Part shown: one piece after another, positions 32,049 to 41,605 of the stretch
How the letters are laid out: every line of letters starts with the position of its first letter
How positions within the stretch are numbered: the stretch's first letter is position 1
From: Alloyangia mangrovi
GTDB lineage: Bacteria; Pseudomonadota; Alphaproteobacteria; Rhodobacterales; Rhodobacteraceae
Length of the DNA stretch: 64,000 nt
Direction: 5' to 3'
Assembly (NCBI RefSeq): GCF_002300555.2
Contig: NZ_NTHN02000010.1
Span: forward strand, 1 to 64,000
Position numbers and translations under genes: made by a program
Notes under the pieces: generated by a model
Told to the model about the DNA's origin: nothing
Seen by the model: the letters and a program-made list of their open reading frames with translations, nothing else
Databases searched by the model: none

Positions 32049-32768
32049 TCAGAACTCGTGCCGGTAGGAGATGCCGAGCTTCTGCTCCTCGCCGAAATCA
32101 TTGTCGATGTAGGAGCCGAAGAGCGCCACCGTGTCGTTCTGCGTCAGGTGGTAGGAGAGGCCACCGCCGAGCGAGACGCCTTGGAAGTCATCCGACCCCC
32201 GCGTGTAGATGCCGCCGGTCAGGAAGGTGAACTTCTCGGTGATCGGGCGGATCGCGAACATGCCGAGATAGCCGCTGTTGTTGGTGACCTCGAGGTTGAC
32301 GGTCTCGTGCAGCTCGAGGCTGGTGACGGCGACTTCGCCTTCGCTGTAGGTGTAGCCGAAGGGCGTGAAGAGCTGCCACTTGCCGGTCTTCAGCCCCATC
32401 GCGGTCAGCGGGACGAAGCCGCCGAGCGAGTAGTGGGTCTGCACCGAGCCGTTGTCGAACTCGTTCTTGCCGGCGGTGAAAGTCAGGATACCGAAGGAGA
32501 AGAGGTAGGAGGCGCCGAGCGACCATTGCCCGCTTTCCGAGACACGGGCGTTGACCTTGGTGACGGGGCCGAAGGCGAGCGAGCCGGAGACGGAGAACTC
32601 GTCGGAATAGGACAGGCCTGCCTTGGTGGCGATCTTGGTGGGGTCCTCGGCGGCCTTCTCCTGCTGCGCGGCCATCGGGGTCGCGAGAAGCGTGGCCAGG
32701 GTGATGCCGGCGCACAGCCCCGCCGCGCGCGATCGGGGGAAGGGAAGTCTGGAAACGCGTCTCGTCAC
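32049..32768 (-). CDS. Putative outer-membrane beta-barrel protein
   Basis: A 239-residue secreted protein of no family I can name. GTG 32768 starts an Arg-rich leader with a hydrophobic core (AGLCAGITLATLLATPMAAQQ), a typical signal peptide. The rest alternates short amphipathic strands and turns (GQWSLGASYLFSFGILTF, WQLFTPFGYTYSEGEVAV) and ends KLGISYRHEF, with a terminal aromatic residue as in outer-membrane barrels. About ten strands seem possible. The GTG start, preceded by AGGGG, is preferred to an extension without a leader. Confidence 0.65.
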   Translation of the reverse strand: MTRRVSRLPFPRSRAAGLCAGITLATLLATPMAAQQEKAAEDPTKIATKAGLSYSDEFSVSGSLAFGPVTKVNARVSESGQWSLGASYLFSFGILTFTAGKNEFDNGSVQTHYSLGGFVPLTAMGLKTGKWQLFTPFGYTYSEGEVAVTSLELHETVNLEVTNNSGYLGMFAIRPITEKFTFLTGGIYTRGSDDFQGVSLGGGLSYHLTQNDTVALFGSYIDNDFGEEQKLGISYRHEF

Positions 32769-32920
32769 GGCAATGCCCCTGTGAAATGAATTTAGAAAGA
32801 AAGGTCTGTGTGTCCGTCCGTTCTGGCGCGGCAGCAATTGGCTTGGCTCATACTAAAGCGGCAAGGCCAAACAGCAAGCGTCCGCGGCGGCAAAGCGGAA
32901 CCCTGCCCGCCGGAGGCCGC

Positions 32921-32951
32921 AAAAAGGGCGCGCCGGCCTAGCGGCGCGCCC
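32921..32951 (-). terminator. Terminator of the FAD oxidoreductase gene
   Basis: Stem GGGCGCGCCG/CGGCGCGCCC (32926-32951) with an A5 tract on its left side, which is a T-tract on the minus strand. It lies about 50 bp past the stop at 33003. Confidence 0.8.
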
Positions 32952-33002
32952 AATTGGGGGCGGTTTTTGCCCCGATCTTTCCGGTCACGGCTACCGCTGC
33001 CG

Positions 33003-35505
33003 TCAGCCGTCGATGCGGATCCTGGCGTTGGCGGGATCGTAGGGGCTGTCCTCGGTCACCTCGGCATCCCAGAGCTTGCCCTGCATGCGAACCTGCAGCC
33101 TGGTTCCGGCCACGGCCAGCTCGGGCTTGACGTAACCCATGCCGATCGACTTGCCGAAGGCCACCGAATAGCCGCCCGAGGTCAGCCGCCCGACGCGGGT
33201 CTCGCCATCATAAAGCGCCTCGCGGCCCCAGGGGTCGGCATCTTCGGGTCCGTCGATAAGCACCGTGACGCATTTCGAGCGCACGCCCGTGGCCTCCATC
33301 GCCGTCTTGCCGGCGAACTCCTTGCCGAGGTCGATGAAGCGCGGCAGGTCGGCCTCCATCGGCGTCGCGTCACGGCCCAGCTCGTGGCCATAGGCGCGGT
33401 AGCTCTTCTCCTGGCGCAGCCAGTTCTGCGCGCGGGCGCCGACCGGCTTGAGGCCGTGCTTCTCGCCCGCCTTCATTAGCTGGTCCCAAAGGTAGAGGCC
33501 CATCTCGACCGGCACGTGCAGCTCCCAGCCGAGCTCGCCGGTATAGGCGACGCGGATGGCGCGCACCGGGCACATGCCAAGCTCGATGTTGCGCATCGAC
33601 AGCCAGGGGAAGCGCTTGTTCGACAGAACGGTTTCCGGCTCGGCATCGCGCACCAGCTCGTTGAGCAGGTCGCGCGACTTCGGCCCGGCCACCGCGTAGA
33701 CCGCCCATTGCGTTGTCACGTCCTGGACGTGGAAATACCCCTGATCGAAGCCGAAATCCTCGGCCGCCTTGAGCAGGAAGTCCTCGTCGTAGGCGTGCAG
33801 CGCGCCGGCGCTGACAAGGTAGTACTCGTCCTCGGCGAGGCGCACGATGGTGTACTCGGTGCGGGTCGTGCCCTTGACCGACAGCGCGTAGGTCAGGTTG
33901 ATCCGCCCCACCTTGGGCAGCTTGTTGCAGGTCAGGTGATCGAGGAAGGCGGTGGCGCCGGGTCCCTTGACCACATGCTTGGCAAAGGCGCTTGCGTCGA
34001 TGATGCCGACCCCCTCGCGGATCGCCTTGGCCTCTTCCATGGCGTATTGCCACCAGCCGCCGCGGCGGAAGCTGCGGGCGTCATGGTCGAAATTGTCCTC
34101 GGCATCCAGCGGGCCGTAGTAGTTCGGGCGCTCCCAGCCGTTGACGCAACCGAATTGCGCGCCGAGCGCCTTCTGCCGCTCAAAAGCGGGGGCGGTGCGC
34201 AGCGGGCGTGCCGCCGGGCGTTCCTCGTCCGGGTGGTGCAGGATGAAGACGTGCTCATAGGCTTCCTCGTTCTTGGCGACCGCGTAATCGGTGGTCATCC
34301 AGTCCTGCCCGAAGCGCTTGGGATCGAGGCTGCCCATGTCGATCTCGGCCTCGCCCTCGGTCATCAGCTGGGCCAGGTAGTAGCCCGCGCCGCCCGCCGC
34401 GGTGATGCCGAAGGAGAAGCCCTCGGCCAGCCACATGTTGCGCAGGCCCGGCGCCGGACCGAGCAGCGGGTTGCCGTCGGGCGTATAGCAGATCGGGCCG
34501 TTGAAGTCGTCCTTGAGGCCCACGGTCTCGGAGGTCGGCAGGCGGTGGATCATCGACATGTACTCTTCCTCGATACGCTCGAGGTCGAGCGGGAAGAGGT
34601 CGGCGCGGAAGCTGTCGGGCACGCCGTACTGGAAGCGGGCCGGGGCGCCGCGCTCATAGGGGCCGAGGATCCAGCCGCCGCGCTCCTCGCGCACGTACCA
34701 CTTGGCATCGGCGTCGCGCAGCACCGGGTGCTCGGGGTTGCCGGCTTTGCGGTATTCGACCAGCGCGGGGTCGGGCTCGGTGACGATGAATTGGTGCTCG
34801 ACGGGGATGGCCGGGGTCTTGAGTCCCAGCAACTTGGCGGTGCGCTGGGCGTGGTTGCCGGTGGCGGTGACCACGTGCTCGGCCTTGATCACCACGGTCT
34901 CGTCGGTCGAGACGAGGTTGCCGCCCTTCTCGGCGGTCTTGGTGACGGTGACCTCCCAGTGGTCGCCCTTCCATTCGTAGCCGTCGACCTGCCACTTGCG
35001 CTCGATCATCACGCCGCGCTGACGGGCGCCCTTGGCCATCGCCATGGTGACATCGGCGGGGTTGATGTAGCCGTCCGTCGGATGGAAGAGCGCGCCGATC
35101 AGCCCGTCGGTATTGACCAGCGGCCAGCGCTCCTTGATCTGCGCCGGGGTGAGGAATTCATGCGGGACATCGCAGGTCTGGGCGGTGGTGGAATAGAGCA
35201 GGTACTCGTCCATCCGCGCCTGGCTCTGCGCCATGCGCAGGTTGCCGACTACCGAGAAACCGGCGTTCAGCCCGGTCTCTTCTTCGAGCGTCTTGTAGAA
35301 CTTGATCGAGTAGTCATGGATATGCGTCGTCGCATAGCTCATGTTGAAATAGGGCAGCAGTCCGGCCGCGTGCCAGGTCGAGCCAGAGGTCAGCTCGTCC
35401 CGCTCCAGCAGCATCACGTCCGACCAGCCGCGCGGCAAGGTGGTAGGCGATCGAGGTTCCAACGGCACCGCCGCCGACCACCAGGGCTTTCACGTCTGTC
35501 TTCAT
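33003..35505 (-). CDS. Sarcosine/dimethylglycine dehydrogenase-like FAD protein, frameshifted as read
   Basis: A two-domain oxidoreductase: an N-terminal DAO-type FAD domain and a C-terminal GcvT-like aminomethyl folate domain, as in sarcosine, dimethylglycine and related methylamine dehydrogenases. The N-terminus MKTDVKALVVGGGAVGTSIA has the FAD GxGxxG pattern, with LTSGSTWHAAGLLPYFN at the flavin site. The folate half shows VAYTGELGWELHVP and LRQEKSYRAYGHELG. One extra base in the GC-repeat at 35428-35436 splits YHLA from RGWSDVMLLERDEL; corrected length is about 833 residues. It probably demethylates a methylated amine or glycine derivative; the exact substrate is not clear. Confidence 0.87.
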
Positions 35506-35923
35506 CTATCCGCATCTCCCGCAGGCAATTGCCCGATGCATAGCGGGCGATGCTGCAGCGCCGAAGGATCGCCCCGACTTTCCATCGCTGGAAAGCGACA
35601 TGCAGGGGCCTGCGTGCCTTTCGCCGCGGCAGGCGCGCGGATTTTGCCCGGAAAACCGCGATTTCGCCTCCTGAGACGTGCGAAAATTTTCATCATTTCC
35701 CGCCAGTGAGCGATGCCGGGACAGGGCTCCGGGGGCAAAGGGGACAGCCGGTTGCGCCACGCGCCCGGGCCCCGACGCACAAAAAATGAGGGATCGCTGC
35801 CTCCGGCTCAGCCACAGCGCGGAATGTCCCCCGGTTTTCCGTGGCGTCACCACGCCAAACGTGCCACCTCTGGGCCCGCAAACGACAGTAAGACCCGCGT
35901 GGCGGGCCAAAGGACCCAGAGAC
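35506..35923. other. Intergenic region between the FAD oxidoreductase and mscL
   Basis: 418 bp between divergent genes. It contains promoter regions for both, but no convincing gene, palindrome or repeat copy. Small open frames here have no signal peptide, ribosome site or recognisable motif. Confidence 0.5.
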
Positions 35924-36346
35924 ATGCTTCAGGAATTCAAGGACTTCATCGCCAAGGGCAACGTCATGGACATGGCGGTGGGCATCATCGTCGGCGCCGC
36001 CTTCACCGCCATCGTCACCTCGCTCGTGGGAGACATCATCAACCCGATCATCGCGCTTTTCACCGGTGGCATCGACTTCTCGGGCTGGTTCTACGCGCTC
36101 GATGGCGGCGACTACCCCTCGCTGTCCGCGGCCAAGGACGCCGGGGCGCCGGTCTTCGCCATCGGCAGTTTCCTCATGGCGGTGATCAACTTCTTCATCA
36201 TCGCCTTCGTGGTCTTCATGCTGGTCAAGATGGTCAACAGGATTCGCTCTGCGGCGGAAAAGCCCGACGAGGTGGCCCCCGAAGTGAAGACCGGCCCGTC
36301 GCAGCTCGACATACTGATCGAGATCCGCGACGCGCTGAAGAAGTGA
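35924..36346 (+). CDS. mscL: Large-conductance mechanosensitive channel
   Basis: A 140-residue inner-membrane channel that opens under hypo-osmotic tension. The N-terminal amphipathic helix [20 protein letters not shown], first pore helix ([26 protein letters not shown]), second helix ([17 protein letters not shown]) and C-terminal helical bundle ([14 protein letters not shown]) are all present. ATG 35924 begins the conserved MLQEF. Confidence 0.97.
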   Translation: MLQEFKDFIAKGNVMDMAVGIIVGAAFTAIVTSLVGDIINPIIALFTGGIDFSGWFYALDGGDYPSLSAAKDAGAPVFAIGSFLMAVINFFIIAFVVFMLVKMVNRIRSAAEKPDEVAPEVKTGPSQLDILIEIRDALKK

Positions 36347-36381
36347 GCTGACTTGCGCATTCTGCAGTCCCGCCATGCAGG

Positions 36382-36406
36382 CCCGGAACCCGATGCGGGT
36401 TCCGGG
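36382..36406 (+). terminator. Hairpin after mscL
   Basis: Ten-base arms CCCGGAACCC/GGGTTCCGGG with a five-base loop, 35 bp past the mscL stop. Only two T follow, so it is a weak intrinsic terminator at best. Confidence 0.55.
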
Positions 36407-36460
36407 TTGCGAGCCTCTGACGACATCGCTAAGTCGCCCGGACCCCTCCGGAGAACCAGA

Positions 36461-37349
36461 ATGACACGCAGCGTGAAAATCGCCATCGGCAGCGTATTCG
36501 TCGGCATTCTCGTGCTGGCGATCAAGACCCTCGCCTGGTGGCTGACCGGCTCGGTCGCGCTGATGTCGGATGCGCTGGAGAGCATCGTCAACGTCGCCAC
36601 GGCGCTGGCGGCGCTGCTGGCGATTCACATTGCCGCACAGCCGGCGGATGCGGAGCACCCCTTTGGCCATCACAAGGCCGAGTATTTCAGCGCCGTGCTC
36701 GAGGGCGTGCTGATCGTCGTCGCCGCGGTGCTGATCCTGCGCGAGGCCTGGGGGGGCCTGGCAGCAGCCCGAGGCGATCGAGCAGGTCGGGCTCGGCCTG
36801 ATCATCAACCTCTCGGCGGGGGTGCTCAACGCGCTCTGGTGCTACGTGCTGCTGCGCGAGGGGCGCAAGCTCAACTCTCCGGCGCTGGTGGCGGACGGCA
36901 AGCACCTTCTGACCGACGTCTTCTCCTCGGCCGGGGTGGCCGTGGGCGTCGGCGCGGCGGTGCTGACCGGCTGGCTCTGGCTCGACGCGGCCCTGGCGGC
37001 GCTGGTGGCAGTCAACATCCTTTGGTCCGGCTGGCAGGTGATCCGCGGCTCGGTCGGCGGGCTGATGGACGCGGCGGTGCCCGAAGCGGAGCTGGCGGAA
37101 ATGCGCGCGGTGATCTCGGCCAATGCCGAGGGCGCGGTCGAGGCGCATGACCTGCGCTCGCGCCGGGCTGGGCAGGCGGTCTTCCTCGAGTTCCACCTGG
37201 TGGTGCCGGGCGAGATGTCCGTCGATGCCGCGCATGAGATCTGCGATCGCATCGAGCATGCGCTGCAGGAGAGGATCGACGGCTGCCGGGTGACGATCCA
37301 CGTCGAGCCCGAGCACAAGGCGAAGCATTCGGGGATCGTGGTGCTCTGA
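36461..37349 (+). CDS. Cation diffusion facilitator family transporter, frameshifted as read
   Basis: Proton-driven efflux of divalent metals such as Zn, Fe or Mn. The first half holds SVALMSDALESIVNVATALA (metal-site pattern SDALES) and HPFGHHKAEYFSAVLEG. A run of seven G (36750-36756) breaks the frame. Removing one G joins LREAWG to AWQQPEAIEQVGLGLIINL and on to ADGKHLLTDVFSSAGV (second metal site, H-x3-D). The C-terminal ferredoxin-like domain (HDLRSRRAG, VTIHVEP) is normal. Corrected length is 295 residues. It converges on ald. Confidence 0.9.
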
Positions 37350-37362
37350 CGACCAAGGAAGA

Positions 37363-37423
37363 GGGGGCTCTGCCCCCAGCTGCCTGCGGCAGCTTCCCCC
37401 GGGATATTTGAGCCTAGAAGAAA
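37363..37423 (+). repeat. Dispersed 3'-flank repeat, copy 4 (cation efflux/ald)
   Basis: Hairpin 1 is GGGGG-CTCTG-CCCCC (37363-37377) and hairpin 2 is AGCTGCC-TGC-GGCAGCT (37378-37394). The core TCCCCCGGGATATTTGAGCC + TAGAAGAAAG follows. It is 13 bp after the efflux gene stop, in the sense direction, between convergent genes. Confidence 0.85.
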
Positions 37424-37451
37424 GGGCGGGCGCTTCTGGCGGCCCGCCCTT
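37422..37451 (-). terminator. Terminator of ald
   Basis: Stem AAGGGCGGGC/GCCCGCCCTT with a ten-base loop, 24 bp past the ald stop. On the minus strand it runs into TTCTTCTAGG, supplied by the neighbouring repeat core. Confidence 0.75.
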
Positions 37452-37475
37452 CTTATGGTCGCGATGCGGAGCCGG

Positions 37476-38594
37476 TCAGGCGGCGAGGGCCTTCTCGATG
37501 CTTTCGAGCGGCAGGTTCAGCGCGCGGGCGACGGCGGCATTGGTGATCTGCCCGTCATGCACGTTGAGCCCGGCCTGCAGGTGCGGGTCCTCGGCGCAGG
37601 CGACGCGCCAGCCCTTGCCGGCCAGCGCCAGCAGGAAGGGCAGGGTGGCATTGCCGAGCGCCAGCGTCGAGCTGCGCGGCACCGCGCCGGGCATGTTGGC
37701 GACGCAATAGTGCTGGATGCCGTCCACCGTGTAGACCGGGTCCTGGTGGGTGGTCGGCTTAGAGGTCTCGAAGCAGCCGCCCTGGTCGATCGCCACGTCC
37801 ACCAGCACCGCACCGGGCTTCATGGTAGAGAGCTGCGCGCGGCTGACCAGCTTGGGCGCGGCGGCGCCGGGGATCAGCACCGCGCCGATCACCATGTCGG
37901 CCTCGGCCAGCAGCTCGGCCACGGCGCCCTCGGTCGAGTAGCGGTTCTTGAACAGGCTGCCGAAGGTCTCGTCGAGCTGGCGCAGGCGGGGCAGCGAGCG
38001 GTCGAGCACGGTGACATCCGCGCCCATCCCGGCGGCGATGCGCGCCGCGTGGGTGCCGACGACGCCGCCGCCCAGAACCACCACGTTGGCGGGGCCCACG
38101 CCGGGCACGCCGCCCATCAGCACACCGCGGCCGCCATTGGCCTTCTGCAGCGACCAGGCACCCATCTGCGGCGCGAGGCGGCCCGCCACCTCGGACATCG
38201 GCGCCAGCAGCGGCAGCCCGCCGCGCGCGTCGGTCACCGTCTCGTAGGCGATGCAGGTCGCGCCCGACTCCAGCAGGTCCCGCGTCTGTTCGGGATCGGG
38301 GGCGAGGTGCAGGTAGGTGAAGAGAAGCTGGCCGCGTTTCAGCTGCTTGCGCTCGCCGGCCTGTGGCTCCTTCACCTTGACGATCATCTCGGCCTCGGCC
38401 CAGATTTCCTCGGCGGTGGTCGCGATGCGTGCGCCAGCGGCGGCGTAATCCTCGTCGGAGAAGCCGGCGCCGAGCCCCGCGCCCTGCTGCACGATCACCT
38501 CGTGGCCATGGCTGGCCGCCTCGCGCGCCGCGTTGGGCGTGAGGCCGACGCGATATTCCTGCGGCTTGATCTCTGTCGGGCAACCGATTTTCAT
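37476..38594 (-). CDS. ald: Alanine dehydrogenase
   Basis: NAD-dependent oxidative deamination of L-alanine to pyruvate and ammonia (reversible). The 372-residue protein starts [20 protein letters not shown] and has [10 protein letters not shown] with the substrate-binding Lys, [21 protein letters not shown], the NAD motif [20 protein letters not shown] and [19 protein letters not shown] with the catalytic region. It is divergent from an Lrp-type regulator, the usual arrangement for alanine-induced ald. Confidence 0.97.
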   Translation of the reverse strand: MKIGCPTEIKPQEYRVGLTPNAAREAASHGHEVIVQQGAGLGAGFSDEDYAAAGARIATTAEEIWAEAEMIVKVKEPQAGERKQLKRGQLLFTYLHLAPDPEQTRDLLESGATCIAYETVTDARGGLPLLAPMSEVAGRLAPQMGAWSLQKANGGRGVLMGGVPGVGPANVVVLGGGVVGTHAARIAAGMGADVTVLDRSLPRLRQLDETFGSLFKNRYSTEGAVAELLAEADMVIGAVLIPGAAAPKLVSRAQLSTMKPGAVLVDVAIDQGGCFETSKPTTHQDPVYTVDGIQHYCVANMPGAVPRSSTLALGNATLPFLLALAGKGWRVACAEDPHLQAGLNVHDGQITNAAVARALNLPLESIEKALAA

Positions 38595-38744
38595 GATAAC
38601 TCCTCCTCCTGGCCCATTCGGGCGTCTTTTGATGCCCTCAGGATGCGCCCGCCCGCGTGCAATTTCCTTGCTGAAGTGTCCCGTCCAAAGCGCTATTGGG
38701 GGGAGAATCTTCGACCAAACCGCCAAGTTTTCGAAAGACCACGC

Positions 38745-39203
38745 ATGCAACTCGACGATACCGACCGACGCATCCTGCGCGCGCTGCAGAAGCAGGGGCG
38801 CATGTCCAACGCGGAGCTGTCGGAAAAGGTGAACCTCTCTGCCTCGGCCTGCCACCGGCGGGTGCAGCGGCTGGAGGCCGAGGGCTACGTGAAGGACTAC
38901 GTGGCGCTGCTCAATGCCCGCAAGCTGGGGCTGGCGAGCACGGTCTTCGTCGAGATCCGGCTCAGCGCCCAGGCCGACGAGGTGCTCGATGCCTTCGAGA
39001 AGGCGGTGGCACGCGTGCCGGCGGTGCTGGAGTGCCACCTGATGGCGGGGACGGCGGATTACATCCTCAAGGTCGTCGCCGAGGACACCGAGGATTTCGC
39101 CCGCATCCACCGCCAGTATCTCACCCGCCTGCCGGGCGTGGCGCAGATGCAGTCGAGTTTCGCCCTGCGCACCGTCTTCAAGACCACCGCCCTGCCGCTC
39201 TGA
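38745..39203 (+). CDS. Lrp/AsnC family regulator
   Basis: A 152-residue protein with an N-terminal winged helix (LDDTDRRILRALQKQGRMSN, LSASACHRRVQRLEAEGYV) and a C-terminal RAM ligand domain (VPAVLECHLMAGTADYILKV). Divergent from ald across 150 bp, it very likely controls alanine catabolism in response to alanine (AldR-like); this is inferred from position. Confidence 0.92.
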   Translation: MQLDDTDRRILRALQKQGRMSNAELSEKVNLSASACHRRVQRLEAEGYVKDYVALLNARKLGLASTVFVEIRLSAQADEVLDAFEKAVARVPAVLECHLMAGTADYILKVVAEDTEDFARIHRQYLTRLPGVAQMQSSFALRTVFKTTALPL

Positions 39204-39284
39204 ACGGACCGCGCCGCCATGACGTCTTGCGGTGCCGCCACGCCCTGACCTACCTTCGGTCAAAGCGAGGAGCCGGGAGGGAAA

Positions 39285-40863
39285 ATGGCGTTCGATCATG
39301 TGATTGTGGGCGCGGGCAGCGCCGGGTGCGTGCTCGCCAAGCGGCTCGCCGAGGGCGGGCGGCGGGTGCTGCTGCTCGAGGCGGGCGGGCGCGACAATTA
39401 CCATTGGATCCACATTCCGATGGGCTACCTCTACTGCATCGGCAACCCGCGCACCGACTGGTGCTACCGTACCGCCGAGGAGCCGGGGCTGAACGGCCGC
39501 GCGCTGCTCTACCCGCGCGGCAAGGTGCTGGGGGGGCTGCTCGTCGATCAACGGCATGCTCTACCTGCGCGGGCAGGCGGCGGATTACGACGGCTGGCGG
39601 CAGATGGGGCTGTCCGGCTGGGGCTGGGACGAGGTGCTGCCCTTCTTCAAGAAGTCCGAGGATTATGTCGACGGCCCCTCCGAGGCGCATGGCGCGGGCG
39701 GCGAATGGCGCGTCGAGAACCAGCGGCTGCACTGGGAGATCCTCGACGACTGGATGAAGGCCGCCGAAGCGGAGGGCATCCCGCGGGTCGATGACTTCAA
39801 CACCGGCGACAACGAGGGGGTGAGCTACTTCCGCGTCAATCAGCGGAACGGCTGGCGCATGAACACCGCCAAGGCCTTTTTGCGCACCACCCGCACGGAC
39901 CGGCTGAAAGTCGAGACAGGGGCCCATGTCACCCGGTTGCTGATCGAGGGGCGCCGGGTGGTCGGTGTCGAATACGAGCAGGGCGGCCAGCGCCACCAGG
40001 TGCGGCCCGAGGGCGAGGTGATCCTCTCGGCCGGGGCGGTGAACTCGCCGCATCTGCTGCAGCTCTCGGGGGTGGGCCCGGCCGAGCACCTGCGGGAGCA
40101 CGGCATCGACGTGCTGCTGGATGCGCCCGAGGTCGGCGGCAACCTGCAGGACCATCTGCAGCTGCGCTGCGCCTGGCGGCTGACCGGTGCCAAGACGCTG
40201 AACACGCTGGCCAGCACGCTTTTCGGCAAGGGCAGGATCGGGCTCGACTACGTGCTGCGGCGGCGCGGGCCGATGTCCATGGCGCCCTCGCAGCTCGGCG
40301 CCTTCTCGCGCTCGCGCGAGGGGCTTGCGACGGCGGACCTCGAGTACCACGTTCAGCCGCTCTCGCTGGAGGCCTTCGGCCAGCCGCTGCACAACTTTCC
40401 TGCGATGACCGCCAGCGTCTGCAACCTGCGCCCCGAGAGCCGGGGCACGGTGCGGCTCGCTTCCGGCGACAGCCGGGCCGCGCCGGTGATCGCGCCTAAT
40501 TACCTCTCGACCGCGGGAGACCGGCGGGTCGCCGCCGATGCGATCCGGCAGGTGCGCCGGATCATGGGGCAGGCGGCCATGGCGCGCTACGCGCCCGAGG
40601 AACTGAAACCCGGCCTTCAGTTCGAGACCGAGGAGGAGTTGCACCGCGCCGCAGGCGAGGTGGGCACGACGATCTTCCACCCGGTGGGCACGGTGCGCAT
40701 GGGTGCCGAGGAGGGCGCGCCGCTCGACCCGCAATTGCGCTTCCGCGGGCTGGACGGGCTGCGCGTGGTCGATGCCAGCGTCATGCCGCGGATCCCCTCG
40801 GGCAACACCAATGCGCCGACGATCATGATCGCCGAGAAGGCGGCTGACATGATCCTGCGATGA
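39285..40863 (+). CDS. GMC oxidoreductase (choline/alcohol dehydrogenase-like), frameshifted as read
   Basis: FAD-dependent oxidoreductase acting on an alcohol. The N-terminal FAD motif [20 protein letters not shown] and LLLEAGG are present, and the C-terminal active site has [10 protein letters not shown] (catalytic His) and [19 protein letters not shown]. The GMC signature is split by a run of seven G (39530-39536). Removing one G restores [20 protein letters not shown]. Corrected length is 525 residues. Choline or another polyol/alcohol is possible; no betaine genes adjoin it. It starts 81 bp after the Lrp gene. Confidence 0.9.
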
Positions 40864-40946
40864 TCCTGCACGGGCGCGCCGGAACCGTGCTATGCTCGGC
40901 GGTGTTCGAGACTCAAGACTTTGCCCGAAGCATTTGGAGACAGCCG

Positions 40947-41273
40947 ATGAAAGCCATTACGCCGATCGCCGCCGCGGTCCTTTCCCTCAGCCTTGCCGCC
41001 CCGGCGCTCGCCGGGGACTTCACCGTCTACGAGGGCGTGCCCGCCGACCGCAGCAGGGACGAGGGCCGTTATTTCTCGCAGCTCGACCTCGACCGCAACG
41101 GCGTGCTGACCTGGTCCGAGCTGGTCGCGGCCTATGGCGATGCGGCCTTCGACGCGATCATGGCCTTTGACGGCAATGCCGACCGCATGGTCACGCGCAA
41201 CGAGATGCGCGCCTACGATGATCTCGGCACCGGCGGACCGGCCGGACTGCTGCACGAGCGCGTGCGCGGCTGA
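40947..41273 (+). CDS. Small secreted EF-hand protein
   Basis: A 108-residue protein with a signal peptide (MKAITPIAAAVLSLSLAAPA, cleavage near ALAGD). It has a pair of EF-hand loops: DLDRNGVLTWSE, with canonical D1/D3/N5/E12 positions, and DGNADRMVTRNE with D1/N3/D5/E12. It probably binds calcium in the periplasm. Function is unknown; such small EF-hand proteins are widespread in Rhodobacterales. It sits 84 bp after the GMC gene. Confidence 0.82.
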   Translation: MKAITPIAAAVLSLSLAAPALAGDFTVYEGVPADRSRDEGRYFSQLDLDRNGVLTWSELVAAYGDAAFDAIMAFDGNADRMVTRNEMRAYDDLGTGGPAGLLHERVRG

Positions 41274-41324
41274 TCGTGACGGAGACCGGGGCACCGGACG
41301 GTGGCGCCGGACCGGTGCGCAGGA

Positions 41325-41442
41325 GGGGGCTCTGCCCCCTCGGCGCTGCGCGCCTCACCCCCGGGATATTTGGACCTAGAAGAAAGGCGCCCCCCTTCTT
41401 CTAGGTCCAAATATTCCCGCCGGAGGCAGGCCCGCAGGGCCT
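41325..41442. repeat. Dispersed 3'-flank repeat, composite copy 5 (EF-hand/ccoS)
   Basis: The plus unit has hairpin 1 GGGGG-CTCTG-CCCCC (41325-41339), hairpin 2 GGCGC-TGC-GCGCC (41342-41354) and the core CCCCCGGGATATTTGGACC + TAGAAGAAAG. The minus unit, read from the ccoS side, has hairpin 2 AGGCCC-TGC-GGGCCT (41428-41442) and the CCGGCGGG-type core. The two cores form 19-base inverted arms (41366-41384 and 41396-41414). Each unit reads away from its own upstream gene, and the two genes converge. Confidence 0.85.
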
Positions 41443-41443
41443 T

Positions 41444-41605
41444 CTAGTCCTGCTTGGGATGGTCGTCGTATTTGCCCGAGAGGATGCGCTGCGCGTCGCC
41501 CTCGGGATCTTCATATTGGCGGCTCTTCACCGTAAAGACGAAGAAGCCGAGCCCGAGCCCGCCGAGGATCAGCGAGATCGGGATGAGGTAGGCGAGGATG
41601 TTCAT
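41444..41605 (-). CDS. ccoS: cbb3 oxidase maturation protein CcoS
   Basis: A 53-residue inner-membrane protein with one helix (LAYLIPISLILGGLGLGFFV) then FTVKSRQYEDPEGDAQRIL, the invariant CcoS motif. CcoS is needed for cofactor insertion in cbb3 oxidase. It overlaps the ccoI stop by four bases and ends ccoGHIS. Confidence 0.92.
   Translation of the reverse strand: MNILAYLIPISLILGGLGLGFFVFTVKSRQYEDPEGDAQRILSGKYDDHPKQD

Noticed and set aside
33516-35543. A 675-residue open frame on the plus strand
   Set aside because: Antisense to the FAD oxidoreductase, which carries clear FAD and folate-domain motifs; the plus frame has none.
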